DNA of 64,000 nt from Pseudomonadota bacterium (GCA_021777335.1 JAJYDT010000004.1:26486-90485); one strand, 5' to 3'; shown: positions 47,912 through 58,673, numbered from the stretch's first letter. Translations and numbers: made by a program. Notes: generated from the sequence alone by a model not told the origin.

Positions 47912-49816
47912 ATGCTGAGCACAATCCGGGAAAAGACGCAGGGATGGATCGGGTTTGTCATTCTAGGCAGCATCACAGTCCCGTTTGCCCTTTGGGGCAT
48001 CAGTTCCTACTTCAGCAGTGATTCCCGCGAAAATGTTGCCAAGGTCGATGGCACTGCCATTTCGATCGCCGCTTACCGCAACGCCCTGCGGGCCGAGCGC
48101 ACGCAGTATGAACAGGCGTTTGGGCAGCGTGTCAATCCGACCCTATTCAGCAGCCCCGTTTTCAAGAAAGCGGCATTGCAGGCACTCATCAATCGCGATC
48201 TGCTGATCCGCGACGCCGAGCGTTCGGGCTATCGCGTGCCGAAAGCGCAGCTTGGCAGCATCATCCGCCATATGGCCCAGTTCCGTCAGAAGGGCCATTT
48301 CGATTCGCAGAAATATCGGCAAACGGTGCATGATCTTGGGTATCGCGTAGGCCAGTTCGAAGCGATGATGCGCGAGAACGTGCTCCTGTCCCAGGTCCGC
48401 TACGGGATTATTGCGAGTGCTTTTGTAACGCGATCGGATGCCGACAATGTTCTCGGCCTGCTTGCCGAAAAGCGGCAGGTGATGTACGCCGTGTTCACGC
48501 CTGCGAAGTTTCCGGTCACTGTGCCAGCCACCAATATCAAACGCTATTACCAGCGACACATCGTGAATTTCACGAAGCCCGAGAAGGTCCGCCTGGACTA
48601 CGTGCATCTGTCGCCGCGCACGATCAGCCCGCAGATCCAGGTTAGCGAGGCCCGGCTCAAGCGTCTCTATAATCGCCATCGTAACCAGTTCAAGATTCCC
48701 GGCGAGCGGCGCGCGAGCCACATCCTGATCGCATTACCCCCACATCCAACAGCCGCCCAGAAGACCCGCGCGCTGAAGACCATCGCGATGATCAAACAGA
48801 AGCTCAAGGCCGGCGTGCCCTTCGCAACGCTCGCACGGGAGTACTCTCAGGATCCGGGGTCGGCCCCCAAGGGTGGCAATCTCGGCTTCATACGCCGTGG
48901 TGCATTACCAAAGGCGTTCGAAAACGTCCTGTTTTCAATGAAGAAGCTTGGGACGGTAGCGGGCCCCGTGCGTACGCCCTTTGGCTACCATCTGATCGAG
49001 CTTACGGGCATCAAGCGCGGCCGCGTCAAGACCTTTGCGCAGGCGCAGGGCGAACTCGAACAGATGGCGAGGCAGCGGATGGCGAGCAAACGGATTCCCC
49101 GGCTTGCGGACCGCCTGCGGCGTCTTGTGTATCTGCACTCAAAGAGTCTCGACGCGGCCGCCAAGGCGCTTCAGCTCAAGATCAAAGAGACCGGTTGGGT
49201 CTCAGCGACAGGCAATGGCCGCAGCGTTGCAACCAGTGCCGAGGTCATGAAGGTTGTGTTCGGTCCCAGCGTGTTGAATACGGGGCATAACAGCCCGGTG
49301 ATCCACGTCGGTCCGCGATCCTATGTCGCCGTGCGGGTCGCGGCCCGGCGACCACCGGTGGCGAAGCCTCTTGCGCAGGTGCGTGCGCAGATCGTAAGGC
49401 TCCTCAAGGCGCGGCTCGAGGACGCGCGCGCCAAGAAACAGGCCGACGAACTGCTCGCAAGGCTTGAGAAGGGCGCTGTGCCCACGGGAAGCCCGGGGGT
49501 CCACTGGCATCACCCGGCCCCGTTCACGCGTGAAGGTAACGCCAAGCTTGATCCCCTGCTCGTGCGAGCGATATTCAAGGCGCCCTGGCCGAAGCAGGGC
49601 CACGCGGTCGATGGTGAGGCGACGTTGTCCTCGGGCGCGTACGCGGTATTTGTGCTGAAGCGAGTTATCGCGGGCAAACCTTCGGATGTCGGTGTAGCGG
49701 CACGCGACGAGGCGATGCAGATACTGACGAATTATCGTGCTGACGATCTATACAGTGGCTATGTCGCCAATCTCCGCAAGCGGGCGAAGATCAAGATTTA
49801 TTCGAAGAATCTGTAA
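47912..49816 (+). CDS. ppiD: Periplasmic folding chaperone PpiD (SurA-type peptidyl-prolyl isomerase)
   Basis: PpiD is anchored in the inner membrane next to SecYEG and helps exported proteins fold. The 634 aa protein starts [34 protein letters not shown], a single N-terminal membrane anchor, followed by a SurA-N-like helical domain ([16 protein letters not shown]) and a parvulin PPIase domain ([66 protein letters not shown]; about 262-370). It follows hupB and two tRNAs, the classical order. Its 3' end overlaps fabI by 26 bases. Confidence 0.94.
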   Translation: MLSTIREKTQGWIGFVILGSITVPFALWGISSYFSSDSRENVAKVDGTAISIAAYRNALRAERTQYEQAFGQRVNPTLFSSPVFKKAALQALINRDLLIRDAERSGYRVPKAQLGSIIRHMAQFRQKGHFDSQKYRQTVHDLGYRVGQFEAMMRENVLLSQVRYGIIASAFVTRSDADNVLGLLAEKRQVMYAVFTPAKFPVTVPATNIKRYYQRHIVNFTKPEKVRLDYVHLSPRTISPQIQVSEARLKRLYNRHRNQFKIPGERRASHILIALPPHPTAAQKTRALKTIAMIKQKLKAGVPFATLAREYSQDPGSAPKGGNLGFIRRGALPKAFENVLFSMKKLGTVAGPVRTPFGYHLIELTGIKRGRVKTFAQAQGELEQMARQRMASKRIPRLADRLRRLVYLHSKSLDAAAKALQLKIKETGWVSATGNGRSVATSAEVMKVVFGPSVLNTGHNSPVIHVGPRSYVAVRVAARRPPVAKPLAQVRAQIVRLLKARLEDARAKKQADELLARLEKGAVPTGSPGVHWHHPAPFTREGNAKLDPLLVRAIFKAPWPKQGHAVDGEATLSSGAYAVFVLKRVIAGKPSDVGVAARDEAMQILTNYRADDLYSGYVANLRKRAKIKIYSKNL

Positions 49817-50588
49817 AACCCATGCCGACGATATGAAATCCCGCGTCGACATACAGCACCTCCCCCGTAATCCCCGACGCGAGATCCGAGCATAGAAAGG
49901 CGCCCGCGTTGCCGACTTCCTCGATCGTGACGTTTCGTCTGAGCGGCGTGTTCTGCTGATAGTGATCCAGGATCCGGCGAAAACTTCCGATTCCCGCCGC
50001 AGCAAGTGTCCGGATGGGTCCGGCCGAGATGCTGTTGACCCGGATCCCGCTGGGCCCGAGACTCTGGGCAAGATAGCGCACATTGGCTTCGAGGCTGGCC
50101 TTGGCAAGGCCCATGATGTTGTAGTTCGGCATCGCCCGGTTGGCGCCGATATAGGAAAGCGTCAACAACGCCGCACGGTCGCTGAAGAGCGGGCGCGCCG
50201 CCTTCGCAAGCGCCGTGAGGCTGTAGACGCTGATCTCATGCGCGGTCTGGAATCCGGCACGGGTCGCGGTGGTAAGGTAGTCGCCCTCAAGCTCTTCCTT
50301 GGGGGCAAACGCGACCGAGTGTACGAGAATATCCAGCGCGGACCATGAGTCACGGATACGTGCAAAGACCTCTGTGATCTGCCCGTCGTCGGCCACATCG
50401 CAGGGCAGGACGATCGAGGACTCGCAGCCCGCGGCCAGCCGTTCGACGCGTGACCTCAGCTTGTCGTTCTGGTAGGTAAAGGCGATCTCCGCGCCCTCCC
50501 GGTGCATCGCCTCGGCAATGCCCGTAGCGATGGAGCGATCGCTTGCGACACCGACGATCAAGGCGCGTTTGCCCGTCAGAAAGCCCAT
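49791..50588 (-). CDS. fabI: Enoyl-[acyl-carrier-protein] reductase (NADH), FabI type
   Basis: FabI reduces trans-2-enoyl-ACP in the last step of each fatty-acid elongation cycle. The 265 aa short-chain dehydrogenase has [52 protein letters not shown], and the catalytic pair Tyr156 and Lys163 in [22 protein letters not shown], the FabI-type Tyr-x6-Lys spacing, with Tyr146 nearby. [13 protein letters not shown] closes it. ATG with AAGGAG upstream. The enzyme is the triclosan/isoniazid-class target. Confidence 0.96.
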   Translation of the reverse strand: MGFLTGKRALIVGVASDRSIATGIAEAMHREGAEIAFTYQNDKLRSRVERLAAGCESSIVLPCDVADDGQITEVFARIRDSWSALDILVHSVAFAPKEELEGDYLTTATRAGFQTAHEISVYSLTALAKAARPLFSDRAALLTLSYIGANRAMPNYNIMGLAKASLEANVRYLAQSLGPSGIRVNSISAGPIRTLAAAGIGSFRRILDHYQQNTPLRRNVTIEEVGNAGAFLCSDLASGITGEVLYVDAGFHIVGMGFTDSSNKS

Positions 50589-50685
50589 GCATTGCTCCTT
50601 TCAGTGGTTGCGGTTAGTGTCTTGCCGAGGCGCATCCGGATAATCCTGCCATAATGAGCCCGGAAGACCGCGCTTGTTCCTTCTT

Positions 50686-52836
50686 ATGAGACGAAGCGCA
50701 CAGTATACCATCGCCGTTTTGGCAGCCTCCATCGTGATCGGCGGCTGTTCTTCCCCATGGAACGACCCTTATCCCGCGAACCAGGTGCACGGGGACATCG
50801 TGTACTCGGCATTCACCGCTCAGCCCAAATACCTTGACCCGGCGCGGGCCTACAGTGCTGACGAATATGTGTTTCTCGGACAGATCTACGAACCCCCGTT
50901 TCAGTACCAGTACCTGGATCGCCCCTACCGGCTGGTACCGCTGACTGCGACAACCGTGTCAAAACCCTCTTACCTTGATTCCGCGGGTCACCGGATCGCG
51001 GCCGGTGCCCACGCCGCCTACAGCGTTTACGTGATCCACATCCGTCCGGGGATCCGCTATCAGCCGGATCCCTGTTTTGCGCGGACAGCGGACGGCGCAT
51101 ACCGTTATTATCCCTTGCAGCCGGGCGCGCTTAAAGGGCGTTACCGGCTGTCGGATTTTCACCATACGGGGACGCGTGAGCTTACTGCTGCGGACTACGT
51201 CTATGAGATCAAGCGGCTCGCCGATCCGCGGCTGCACTCGCCGATCTACGGGTTGATGAGCGGGTATATCGTCGGTTGGAAGCAGTTTGGAAAAACGCTT
51301 GCTGCAGTCTACCAGGACCACCGACAAGGCGCCTTCGTCGACCTGCGGCGTTACCCGCTCACCGGTGTCAAAGCGCTCGGGCGTTACACCTACAGCATCA
51401 CGATCCGCGGTCGGTATCCGCAGTTCCGCTACTGGCTCGCGATGCCGTTTTTCGCGCCGATGCCCTGGGAAGCCGACCGGTTTTTCTCGCAGCCAGGGAT
51501 GGCCGCGCACAATATCACATTGAACTGGTATCCCGTCGGCACGGGTCCATACATGCTGACGGTCAACAATCCCAACCGGGAGATGGTATTGAAGCGCAAT
51601 CCCAATTTCCACAAGGAGACCTATCCGCGTCACGGAGGCCCCGGGGACGCAGCCCAAGGGCTGCTGCATGATGCCGGCAAGCGGTTACCGTTTGTCAACG
51701 AGGCGGTATTCAGCCTGGAGAAGGAGAGTATCCCGTACTGGAACAAGTTTCTCCAGGGCTACTACGACCGCTCTGGCATCGGTGCCGAGAACTTCGATCA
51801 GGTCGTGCGGATTGGCCCTCATGGGCACCCTCGTCTCACCCGGGAGATGCGACGGCGGCACATGAGTCTGAGCGCCCAGGTCCAGACCGCGATCTATTTT
51901 TACGGTTTCAATATGCTTGACCCCGTGGTCGGTGGCTATTCAAGGCGGGCGCGTGACCTGAGGAGGGCAATCTCCGTGGCTATCAATATAGAACACGAGA
52001 TTTCGATTTTCCAGAATGGGCGCGCGGTGCCCGCGCAAGGCCCGATCCCGCCAGGGATATTCGGGTACCGGGAGGGCCAAGCCGGGATCAATCCCTACGT
52101 CTATCGCTGGGCGCACGGATTGCCCAGGCGTCGCTCGCTTGCCTACGCGCGCCGTCTGCTTGCAAAAGCAGGCTATCCCAACGGACGCAGTGCCCGTACC
52201 GGGCGGCAACTCGTACTTTATTTCGACGCGGTAGCCACGGGCGCCACGGATCAGGAGATGCTTGCCTGGATGCGGAAGCAGTTCGCCAAGCTCAATATCG
52301 ACCTTGTGGTGCGCGCAACGGACTACAACCGGTTCCAGGACAAGGTGCGTCGCGGCGATGTGCAGATCTTCAGCTGGGGCTGGAATGCCGATTACCCGGA
52401 TCCCGAGAACTTCCTGTTTCTGCTGTATGGACCGAACAGCAAGATGGCGAGCGGCGGGGAGAATGTCACGAACTACAACGACCCCGCATTCAACCGGCTA
52501 TTCCTGCAAGTAAAGGATATGGGCAATACGCCAGCGCGGGCGCGTCTCATCGGCAAGATGGTGCGTATCGCGCAGCGTGACGCGCCCTGGGTGTGGGGTT
52601 ACTATCCCGAGCAATACGTGTTGTCGCAGCCATGGTACTTCAACGCCAAGCCCAGTCTCATGGCGAACAATACCCTGAAGTATATCCGCATCGACCCTAA
52701 GCTGCGCGCCCGGCTCCGGCGCCGCTGGAATCCCCCGGTCCTGTGGCCGCTCGCCGTGCTGGGTCTGGTCCTGGGCGCCATTTTTGCCCCGGCCATCCTT
52801 GAATACCGGCGCCGGGAACGGAGGCGGCCGTTGTGA
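50686..52836 (+). CDS. Peptide ABC transporter substrate-binding lipoprotein with C-terminal membrane helix
   Basis: The product is a family 5 (OppA/YejA-like) extracellular solute-binding protein. The N-terminus is a lipoprotein signal with lipobox IGGC (Cys21). Family features include FTAQPKYLDPARAYSADEYVFLGQIYEPPF, IRPGIRY, PVGTGPYMLTVNNPNREMVLKRNPNF, LRRAISVAIN, IFSWGWNADYPDPENFLFLLYGPNSK and YYPEQYVL. After the usual fold comes a hydrophobic stretch, VLWPLAVLGLVLGAIFAPAILEY, then RRRERRRPL, so the protein seems to be fixed by both a lipid and a membrane helix. Start at ATG (716 aa); a TTG four codons earlier is less likely. It overlaps the permease gene by four bases. Confidence 0.88.
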   Translation: MRRSAQYTIAVLAASIVIGGCSSPWNDPYPANQVHGDIVYSAFTAQPKYLDPARAYSADEYVFLGQIYEPPFQYQYLDRPYRLVPLTATTVSKPSYLDSAGHRIAAGAHAAYSVYVIHIRPGIRYQPDPCFARTADGAYRYYPLQPGALKGRYRLSDFHHTGTRELTAADYVYEIKRLADPRLHSPIYGLMSGYIVGWKQFGKTLAAVYQDHRQGAFVDLRRYPLTGVKALGRYTYSITIRGRYPQFRYWLAMPFFAPMPWEADRFFSQPGMAAHNITLNWYPVGTGPYMLTVNNPNREMVLKRNPNFHKETYPRHGGPGDAAQGLLHDAGKRLPFVNEAVFSLEKESIPYWNKFLQGYYDRSGIGAENFDQVVRIGPHGHPRLTREMRRRHMSLSAQVQTAIYFYGFNMLDPVVGGYSRRARDLRRAISVAINIEHEISIFQNGRAVPAQGPIPPGIFGYREGQAGINPYVYRWAHGLPRRRSLAYARRLLAKAGYPNGRSARTGRQLVLYFDAVATGATDQEMLAWMRKQFAKLNIDLVVRATDYNRFQDKVRRGDVQIFSWGWNADYPDPENFLFLLYGPNSKMASGGENVTNYNDPAFNRLFLQVKDMGNTPARARLIGKMVRIAQRDAPWVWGYYPEQYVLSQPWYFNAKPSLMANNTLKYIRIDPKLRARLRRRWNPPVLWPLAVLGLVLGAIFAPAILEYRRRERRRPL

Positions 52837-53810
52837 TCCGGTACATCATCAGGCGCGCGCTGTATGCCATACCGATTTTGTTCGGTGTCAACCTGTTGAC
52901 CTTTGTGCTGTTCTTTGTTGTTAATTCGCCAAACGATATGGCGCGGTTCCATCTCGGCTTCAAGCGCGTGACGCCTCAGGCAATCGTGCAATGGAAACAT
53001 GACCATGGTTACGACAAGCCGATGCTGTTCAACGATCGCGCCAAAGGTGTGCAGAAGATCACACAGACGGTGTTTTTTCAGCGGTCCATGAAACTTTTTG
53101 TGTTTGACTTTGGCCGCTCAGACGAGGGCCGCGATATCGGTTACGACATACGCCAGCGCATGTGGCCAAGCCTTGCGATAGCGCTGCCCACGTTCGTTAT
53201 CGGGATTCTTGTCAACATTACCACCGCGCTGTTTCTGGTCTTTTTCAGGTCGACGTATCTTGACTGGCTCGGGCGTCTTGCGCTCGTTGCGATGATGTCG
53301 GTATCAAGCCTGTTCTACATCATCGGAGGCCAGTATCTCTTCGGGAAGACGCTGCGTCTTGTGCCGATCTCGGGTTACGCCCCCGGACTGCATGCTTTCA
53401 AGTTTGTCGTGCTTCCCGTGGTGATCGGGGTCATCAGCGGGATCGGGGCGAGTGGCCGCCTCTACCGGGCCTTTTTCCTCGAGGAGATCGAAAAGGACTA
53501 TGTGCGCACTGCGCGCGCCAAAGGGCTGTCGGAGATGTCGGTTCTGTTCCGGCACGTTCTCAAGAACGCGATGATCCCGATCCTGACAAGCGTCGTTGTG
53601 GTAGTCCCGTCATTGTTTCTCGGGAGTCTGATCATGGAATCGTTCTTCGGTATACCAGGGCTCGGCGCGTACACCCTGGATGCGATCAATGCGCAGGACT
53701 TCGCCACAGTCCGCGCCATGGTGTTCCTCGGCTCATTGTTCTATATCGTCGGGCTCGCGCTCACGGATATTACCTATATGCTTGTCGATCCAAGGATCCG
53801 GCTGAAATGA
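52833..53810 (+). CDS. Peptide ABC transporter permease (YejB/DppB-like)
   Basis: The 325 aa inner-membrane permease starts with the typical MIRYIIRRALYAIPILFGVNLLTFVLFF and has about six helices. The EAA loop that contacts the ATPase is DYVRTARAKGLSEMSVLFRHVLKNAMIPILT (about 223-253). GTG start overlaps the upstream stop. The large extracytoplasmic loop (residues 30-125, including NDMARFHLGF and the GYDKPMLFN motif) resembles YejB-type proteins. Confidence 0.9.
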   Translation: MIRYIIRRALYAIPILFGVNLLTFVLFFVVNSPNDMARFHLGFKRVTPQAIVQWKHDHGYDKPMLFNDRAKGVQKITQTVFFQRSMKLFVFDFGRSDEGRDIGYDIRQRMWPSLAIALPTFVIGILVNITTALFLVFFRSTYLDWLGRLALVAMMSVSSLFYIIGGQYLFGKTLRLVPISGYAPGLHAFKFVVLPVVIGVISGIGASGRLYRAFFLEEIEKDYVRTARAKGLSEMSVLFRHVLKNAMIPILTSVVVVVPSLFLGSLIMESFFGIPGLGAYTLDAINAQDFATVRAMVFLGSLFYIVGLALTDITYMLVDPRIRLK

Positions 53811-55228
53811 GCGTTCCGATGGTGCTCCCGTTTAAGCTGGTGATGCTTGATACCGATTTCCTGCTCTATGCGCTGTTTGCAGTACTCATCGTGCTGATAA
53901 CGCGCGTCCGCCGCAACGCTTCGTTACGGCAGACCTGGCGCCGGGTGTTCGAGCGGCCAGGCGCCATGGCAGCCGTGGTGATTCTTGCGGTCTATGCCGC
54001 CATCGCGCTGCTTGACTCAGTTCACTTTCGGACTGCGTTGTACGCGCCCGACGGCGCCGTGACGGGTTACTCGCCACAGATCCTGAGTGTGCTGGATATC
54101 CTCTGTGCCCCGCTGCGCCTCCACACGGAGCATACCTACTCGGCACCCTTCGCGGAGCATGCCTTGGTCCGCGAGACCGTGATGCGCCCGGGTGGACGGG
54201 TGCAGCGCATTTTTCCACGGCTCATCTGGGGCGGGCGCGGTCTTGCAGGCCCTTTTGCCCGGACGCGCGATATCCTCCAGCGTTCGGGTCGTGGCCTTGT
54301 CGAGGCGCTCTTGGTCTGGCTCATGCTCCTCTGCGGCGTATGGCTCGTCCGGGAAGGGGGGCGCGACCCGCGCCTGGCTTGGAGGCGGCTATGGCGCGGG
54401 GACAGCAAGCTTCCCTGGCGCACCTTCTGGTTAACAACGGGCCTTGTGCTGCTCATCGGCACGGTAGTGGCCAATCTCGCAGTCGAGTACCACGTGCTTG
54501 GCACTGACCAGGTCGGGATCGACGTGCTTTACAAGTCCCTGAAGAGCATCAGGACCGGGGTCGTGATCGGCACCGTGGCGACGCTCGTGGCCCTGCCATT
54601 CGCCATCGTGCTTGGGATCGCAGCCGGCTATTTCGGCGGTTTTGTAGATGATGCAATCCAGTATCTATATACCACGTTGAGCTCGATTCCCGGGGTGCTG
54701 CTGATCGCAGCCGCAGTACTGAGTCTTGACCTGTATCTTGGACAACACGCGCGCGAGTTTCAATCCGTACTGGAACGCGCCGATCTGCGTCTGTTGTTCC
54801 TGTGCCTGATTCTTGGCATCACAAGCTGGACGACACTGTGCCGTCTCCTACGCGGTGAGACACTCAAGCTCCGGGAGGCAGAGTTCGTCCAGGCCGCGGT
54901 CGCACTCGGCGAGTCCCGCGCGCGCATCCTGCGCCGCCATATCCTGCCGAATGTCATGCATATCGTGCTCATCACACTTGTTCTGGATTTCAGTGGGCTT
55001 GTGCTTTCTGAGGCGGTCCTCACGTATGTTGGTGTGGGCGTCGACCCGTCCACCTACAGCTGGGGCAATATGATCAACGGCGCTCGGCTTGAGCTTGCAC
55101 GAGAACCTGTCGTATGGTGGAACCTTGGGGCGGCGTTCATATTCATGTTCATGCTGGTGCTCGCGGCCAATCTGTTTGCAGACGCGGTCCGCGATGCCTT
55201 CGACCCGCGGTTCCACCGGAGCTCGTGA
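53807..55228 (+). CDS. Peptide ABC transporter permease (YejE/DppC-like)
   Basis: The 473 aa second permease overlaps the first by four bases (ATGA). It has an N-terminal membrane segment and a long charged insert (about 70-180) before the transport domain, longer than DppC (about 300). The EAA loop is EAEFVQAAVALGESRARILRRHILPNVMHIV (about 360-390), and the C-terminal helices end VVWWNLGAAFIFMFMLVLAANLFADAVRDAFDPR, the classical DppC/YejE tail. Confidence 0.9.
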   Translation: MSVPMVLPFKLVMLDTDFLLYALFAVLIVLITRVRRNASLRQTWRRVFERPGAMAAVVILAVYAAIALLDSVHFRTALYAPDGAVTGYSPQILSVLDILCAPLRLHTEHTYSAPFAEHALVRETVMRPGGRVQRIFPRLIWGGRGLAGPFARTRDILQRSGRGLVEALLVWLMLLCGVWLVREGGRDPRLAWRRLWRGDSKLPWRTFWLTTGLVLLIGTVVANLAVEYHVLGTDQVGIDVLYKSLKSIRTGVVIGTVATLVALPFAIVLGIAAGYFGGFVDDAIQYLYTTLSSIPGVLLIAAAVLSLDLYLGQHAREFQSVLERADLRLLFLCLILGITSWTTLCRLLRGETLKLREAEFVQAAVALGESRARILRRHILPNVMHIVLITLVLDFSGLVLSEAVLTYVGVGVDPSTYSWGNMINGARLELAREPVVWWNLGAAFIFMFMLVLAANLFADAVRDAFDPRFHRSS

Positions 55229-57171
55229 TGAGTCATGCGACGGTGCTGGAGGTCGATGGACTGCAAACCGAGTTCGCAGGCCAGGGGTATGTGGTCAATG
55301 GGGTATCATTCACCATCGCACGCGGCGAGAGTCTGGTACTGCTCGGGGAATCAGGGTCGGGAAAATCCACAATCGCACTTTCCATCATGCGCCTCATCGC
55401 CGAGCCGGCTGGCCGGATCCGGGGGGGACGCGTGGTTTTCGAAGGCACCGATCTTCTGCGGATCGAGGAACAGAGGATGCGTCGGATCCGTGGCCGGGGT
55501 ATCGCCATGGTGTTTCAGGAACCCCAAAGTGCGCTGAATCCGGTGCTTACAATCGGCACGCAGCTTGGGGAATGCCTGCCGGCAAAAGGGCGCCGGACAC
55601 GTGGTCTTGGCCTGCTCGATGCTGTCGGATTGCCAGATCCGACATGGGCGTATGGCGCATATCCGCATCAGTTGTCTGGGGGGATGCGGCAGCGTGTCGT
55701 GATTGCCATGGCGATCGCGGCGGAACCCGGGTTGCTGATTGCCGATGAGCCGACGAGTGCGCTCGATGTCACGATCCAGGCCCAGATTCTCGAACTCATC
55801 AAAGCTGAGCAGAGACGGCGCGACATGGCCGTGCTCTTCGTGACACACGACCTCGGAGTCGCCCATCTGATGGCGGACGAGGTCGCGGTGCTATACCGGG
55901 GGACCGTGGTGGAGCAGGCAAGCCGCGCACTCCTGTTTGCCAATCCGCAGCATCCCTATACCCGCGACCTGTTCGCGGCGATACCGTCGCGCGAGAAGCG
56001 CGGCGCCTCGCTTGCTGCCCCCGATCGTGTGTACGACATTCAGGAAACTGGCTGTTGCTATGCCGGCCGCTGCCGTGAGGTGCAGAGCCAATGTCGGGTT
56101 TGCGAACCAGTGCTTCGGGAAGGGTCTGCCGGCGTGCGTGTGCGCTGTGTGATCGTCGATACGCCGCGTGCCCCGTCACCGGACGGCGTCCGGGAGCCAG
56201 ATACCGGGGGCGATCCGGCAGGCGGAGATCTGCTCGAGGCTGAAGGATTATGCGTGAATTTTACGGCCGCGGATCGGATCTTCGGACAGAAACGGCAGAT
56301 CCGGGTCGTGAATGAGGTCTCTCTGCGGATCGGTCGCGGCCGCACGCTCGCTCTGGTCGGCGAATCCGGTAGCGGGAAGACCACGCTTGGCAAGGCAATT
56401 ACCCGCCTGTTGCCACTCGCGGGCGGGCGGTTGCGGTTCGAGGGCGAGGATATGACGACCGTTCGCGGGGAGGATCTGCGGCGATGGCGGCGCGATATCC
56501 AGATGATTTTCCAGGATCCCTACGCTTCGCTCGATCCCCGCATGACGGTCGGGGAGATTGTTGCGGAGGGTCTTCGGGCTCAGCGCATCATGCCCGCGGC
56601 CTCCCGGTTTAGCCGCGTGCAGGAGCTGCTTCGTCAGGTCGGCATTGCCGGGGGTTCCATTGACCGCTATCCACATCAGTTCTCGGGGGGTCAGCGACAG
56701 CGGATTGCCATTGCCCGGGCGCTTGCCGTGCAACCGAAGCTGATTATCTGCGATGAGCCGACAAGCGCGCTTGATGTCTCCGTCCAGGCGCAGATCCTGA
56801 ATCTATTGCGTGATCTTCAAAGGGAGGCGGGTCTTAGTTATTTGTTCATTACCCACAACCTCGCGCTTGTTGAGTATCTGGCCCATGACGTGGTGATCCT
56901 TTACGCCGGCCGGATCATTGAGCGCGGGTCTGTCGACCAGATCCTGACGAATCCGCGCCATCCCTACACGGTCTCGTTGTTCGCGGCAGTGCCGCGGTTT
57001 GACCACCCCCCCTTAGTAAACGTCATGGTAAAAGGGGAGGTGCCCGCGGAGCTGGTGATGGAGGGCTGCCCGTTTCATCCGCGCTGTGGCCGTGCGCTTC
57101 CGCATTGCCGGTACGAAAGGCCATTGCTACGCGGGTTCGAGGATGGCCACGAGGCCGCTTGTCACCTGTGA
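55228..57171 (+). CDS. Peptide ABC transporter ATPase, two fused ATP-binding domains (YejF-like)
   Basis: The 647 aa protein fuses DppD- and DppF-type ATPases. Domain 1: Walker A GESGSGKST, FQEPQSALNP, signature LSGGMRQR, Walker B LLIADEPTSALD, and a Cys-rich tail CCYAGRCREVQSQCRVCEP. Domain 2: GESGSGKTT, FQDPYASLDPR, FSGGQRQR, IICDEPTSALD, and the oligo-HPY tail CPFHPRCGRALPHCRYERP. The ATG overlaps the permease stop by one base (TGATG). With the two permeases and binding protein it makes a full importer. The substrate is inferred as oligopeptide from the family. Confidence 0.92.
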   Translation: MSHATVLEVDGLQTEFAGQGYVVNGVSFTIARGESLVLLGESGSGKSTIALSIMRLIAEPAGRIRGGRVVFEGTDLLRIEEQRMRRIRGRGIAMVFQEPQSALNPVLTIGTQLGECLPAKGRRTRGLGLLDAVGLPDPTWAYGAYPHQLSGGMRQRVVIAMAIAAEPGLLIADEPTSALDVTIQAQILELIKAEQRRRDMAVLFVTHDLGVAHLMADEVAVLYRGTVVEQASRALLFANPQHPYTRDLFAAIPSREKRGASLAAPDRVYDIQETGCCYAGRCREVQSQCRVCEPVLREGSAGVRVRCVIVDTPRAPSPDGVREPDTGGDPAGGDLLEAEGLCVNFTAADRIFGQKRQIRVVNEVSLRIGRGRTLALVGESGSGKTTLGKAITRLLPLAGGRLRFEGEDMTTVRGEDLRRWRRDIQMIFQDPYASLDPRMTVGEIVAEGLRAQRIMPAASRFSRVQELLRQVGIAGGSIDRYPHQFSGGQRQRIAIARALAVQPKLIICDEPTSALDVSVQAQILNLLRDLQREAGLSYLFITHNLALVEYLAHDVVILYAGRIIERGSVDQILTNPRHPYTVSLFAAVPRFDHPPLVNVMVKGEVPAELVMEGCPFHPRCGRALPHCRYERPLLRGFEDGHEAACHL

Positions 57172-57209
57172 TAACCAGGAGAGCCGGGTGGGGGTTTCCT
57201 GTGGGGATT

Positions 57210-58673
57210 TCAGCGTTCTGCGGCGGAAGCGACCCGCGGCGACGTCCAGATCAGTAGTTTCTGCCCGAGCTTGAGTACGTTGCGCACGCCGATGTAATTC
57301 CAGCGCGCGAGCTGGCTTACGTAGACGTTGTAGCGCCGCGCGATACTCCAGAGGCTCTCGCCCGCACGCACGCGGTGGACAATCCGCACCCGCTGGTGGT
57401 AGCGCACCATCCGCACGTAGGGGTGGATCGTCGCGTGATAATGATGGACTGCCGGACGGGTGTAGTGGGGCACCCTACGTGTGACGATGAGCCGCCTTCC
57501 CGAGACCGGGATCAGCAGGTGCTCGCCTACGCGCAGGAAGTTCGTGTGCAGGTGATTGGAGGACCGGATTGCCCATACGGTTACGCCGTAGTGGCGCGCA
57601 ATCTCATAGAGTGTATCGCCAGGACGCACGAGGTGGCGTGCCCACTGTATCCGGTCCTGAGGTGGCAGGTCCTTGAGTCCCTGGATCACGGCTTCCTTCG
57701 CGGATACCGGTACGAGCAGGTGTTTTGGCCCCCCGGGGCCCGTGCTCCAGCGGTTGAACGCGGGATTCATCCGGTGCAATTGGCGCATTGAGACATTTGC
57801 GAGCTTGGCCACAACGCCAAGATCAACCGGCGATCTCATCCTGACCTTCACGAAATACGGATCGTTCGGGATCTCGCGCAGCGTGAGACCAAACTTGGCC
57901 GGGTCGCGCACGATGTTTACCATGGCCATGAGCTTCGGCACGTACAATTCGGTCTCTCGTGGCAGCGGCAGCTCGCTGTAGGAGGTCGAGAGTCCGAGGG
58001 CACGGTTATGCGCGATCGCCTGCATCACCGTGCCCTCGCCTGCGTTATACGCCGCAAGCGCGAGGTCCCAGCTTCCATGGAAGTCTCGATGCAGATTCTG
58101 CAGGTAATCAAGTGCGGCGTTTGTCGACGCCAGAACGTCGCGGCGTTCGTCGTACCACCAGTTCCTTTTGAGCCCGTACAGCCGTCCCGTGGACGACGTG
58201 AACTGCCACAGCCCGACCGCGCGCGCCCGCGAATAAGCGCTTGGCCTGTAGGCGCTTTCGATCGCAGGCAGGAGCGCGATCTCCATCGGCATGTGGCGTT
58301 TCTGCACTTCCTGAACAATCTGATACAGATACAGGTTGGCGCGCTGCAGCATGCGTTCCATGTACTGAGGATTGTCCGCAAACCACTGCTCCTGCTGCGC
58401 GACATAGGGCCCCTCCATCGGAGGCAGCCGGAAACCTGCGCGGATGCGTGCCCAAAGATTCGCGTATTGCTGCTGGTGCGGGTTATTTAGGGCGGGGGTG
58501 TTGACGGTCGCTGGGTGGGTGGAGGTGCCGTACGCGGTGGCAGTCGACGATGCCCCGCTAGGGGCGAGCGATGCATGCATCAGGGCCGGATTAGTGGCGC
58601 AGCCGATCATACTTAGAAGGATTGCGGCTACGCCTGCACCGCGAAATATCCACGACATCGCTTTCATTTTCAT
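57210..58673 (-). CDS. mltD: Membrane-bound lytic murein transglycosylase D
   Basis: MltD cleaves peptidoglycan glycan strands from the outer membrane. The 487 aa protein has a lipoprotein signal (lipobox MIGC, Cys25), a Ser/Thr linker, the SLT domain with the catalytic Glu in AIESAYRPSAYSRARAVGLWQFTSSTGRLYGL and LALAAYNAGEGTVMQAI, then two LysM repeats (LVRPGDTLYEIARHYGVTV and HRVRAGESLWSIARRYNVYV). It converges with the YejF-like gene. gloB follows on the same strand, as in E. coli. Confidence 0.94.
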   Translation of the reverse strand: MKMKAMSWIFRGAGVAAILLSMIGCATNPALMHASLAPSGASSTATAYGTSTHPATVNTPALNNPHQQQYANLWARIRAGFRLPPMEGPYVAQQEQWFADNPQYMERMLQRANLYLYQIVQEVQKRHMPMEIALLPAIESAYRPSAYSRARAVGLWQFTSSTGRLYGLKRNWWYDERRDVLASTNAALDYLQNLHRDFHGSWDLALAAYNAGEGTVMQAIAHNRALGLSTSYSELPLPRETELYVPKLMAMVNIVRDPAKFGLTLREIPNDPYFVKVRMRSPVDLGVVAKLANVSMRQLHRMNPAFNRWSTGPGGPKHLLVPVSAKEAVIQGLKDLPPQDRIQWARHLVRPGDTLYEIARHYGVTVWAIRSSNHLHTNFLRVGEHLLIPVSGRRLIVTRRVPHYTRPAVHHYHATIHPYVRMVRYHQRVRIVHRVRAGESLWSIARRYNVYVSQLARWNYIGVRNVLKLGQKLLIWTSPRVASAAER

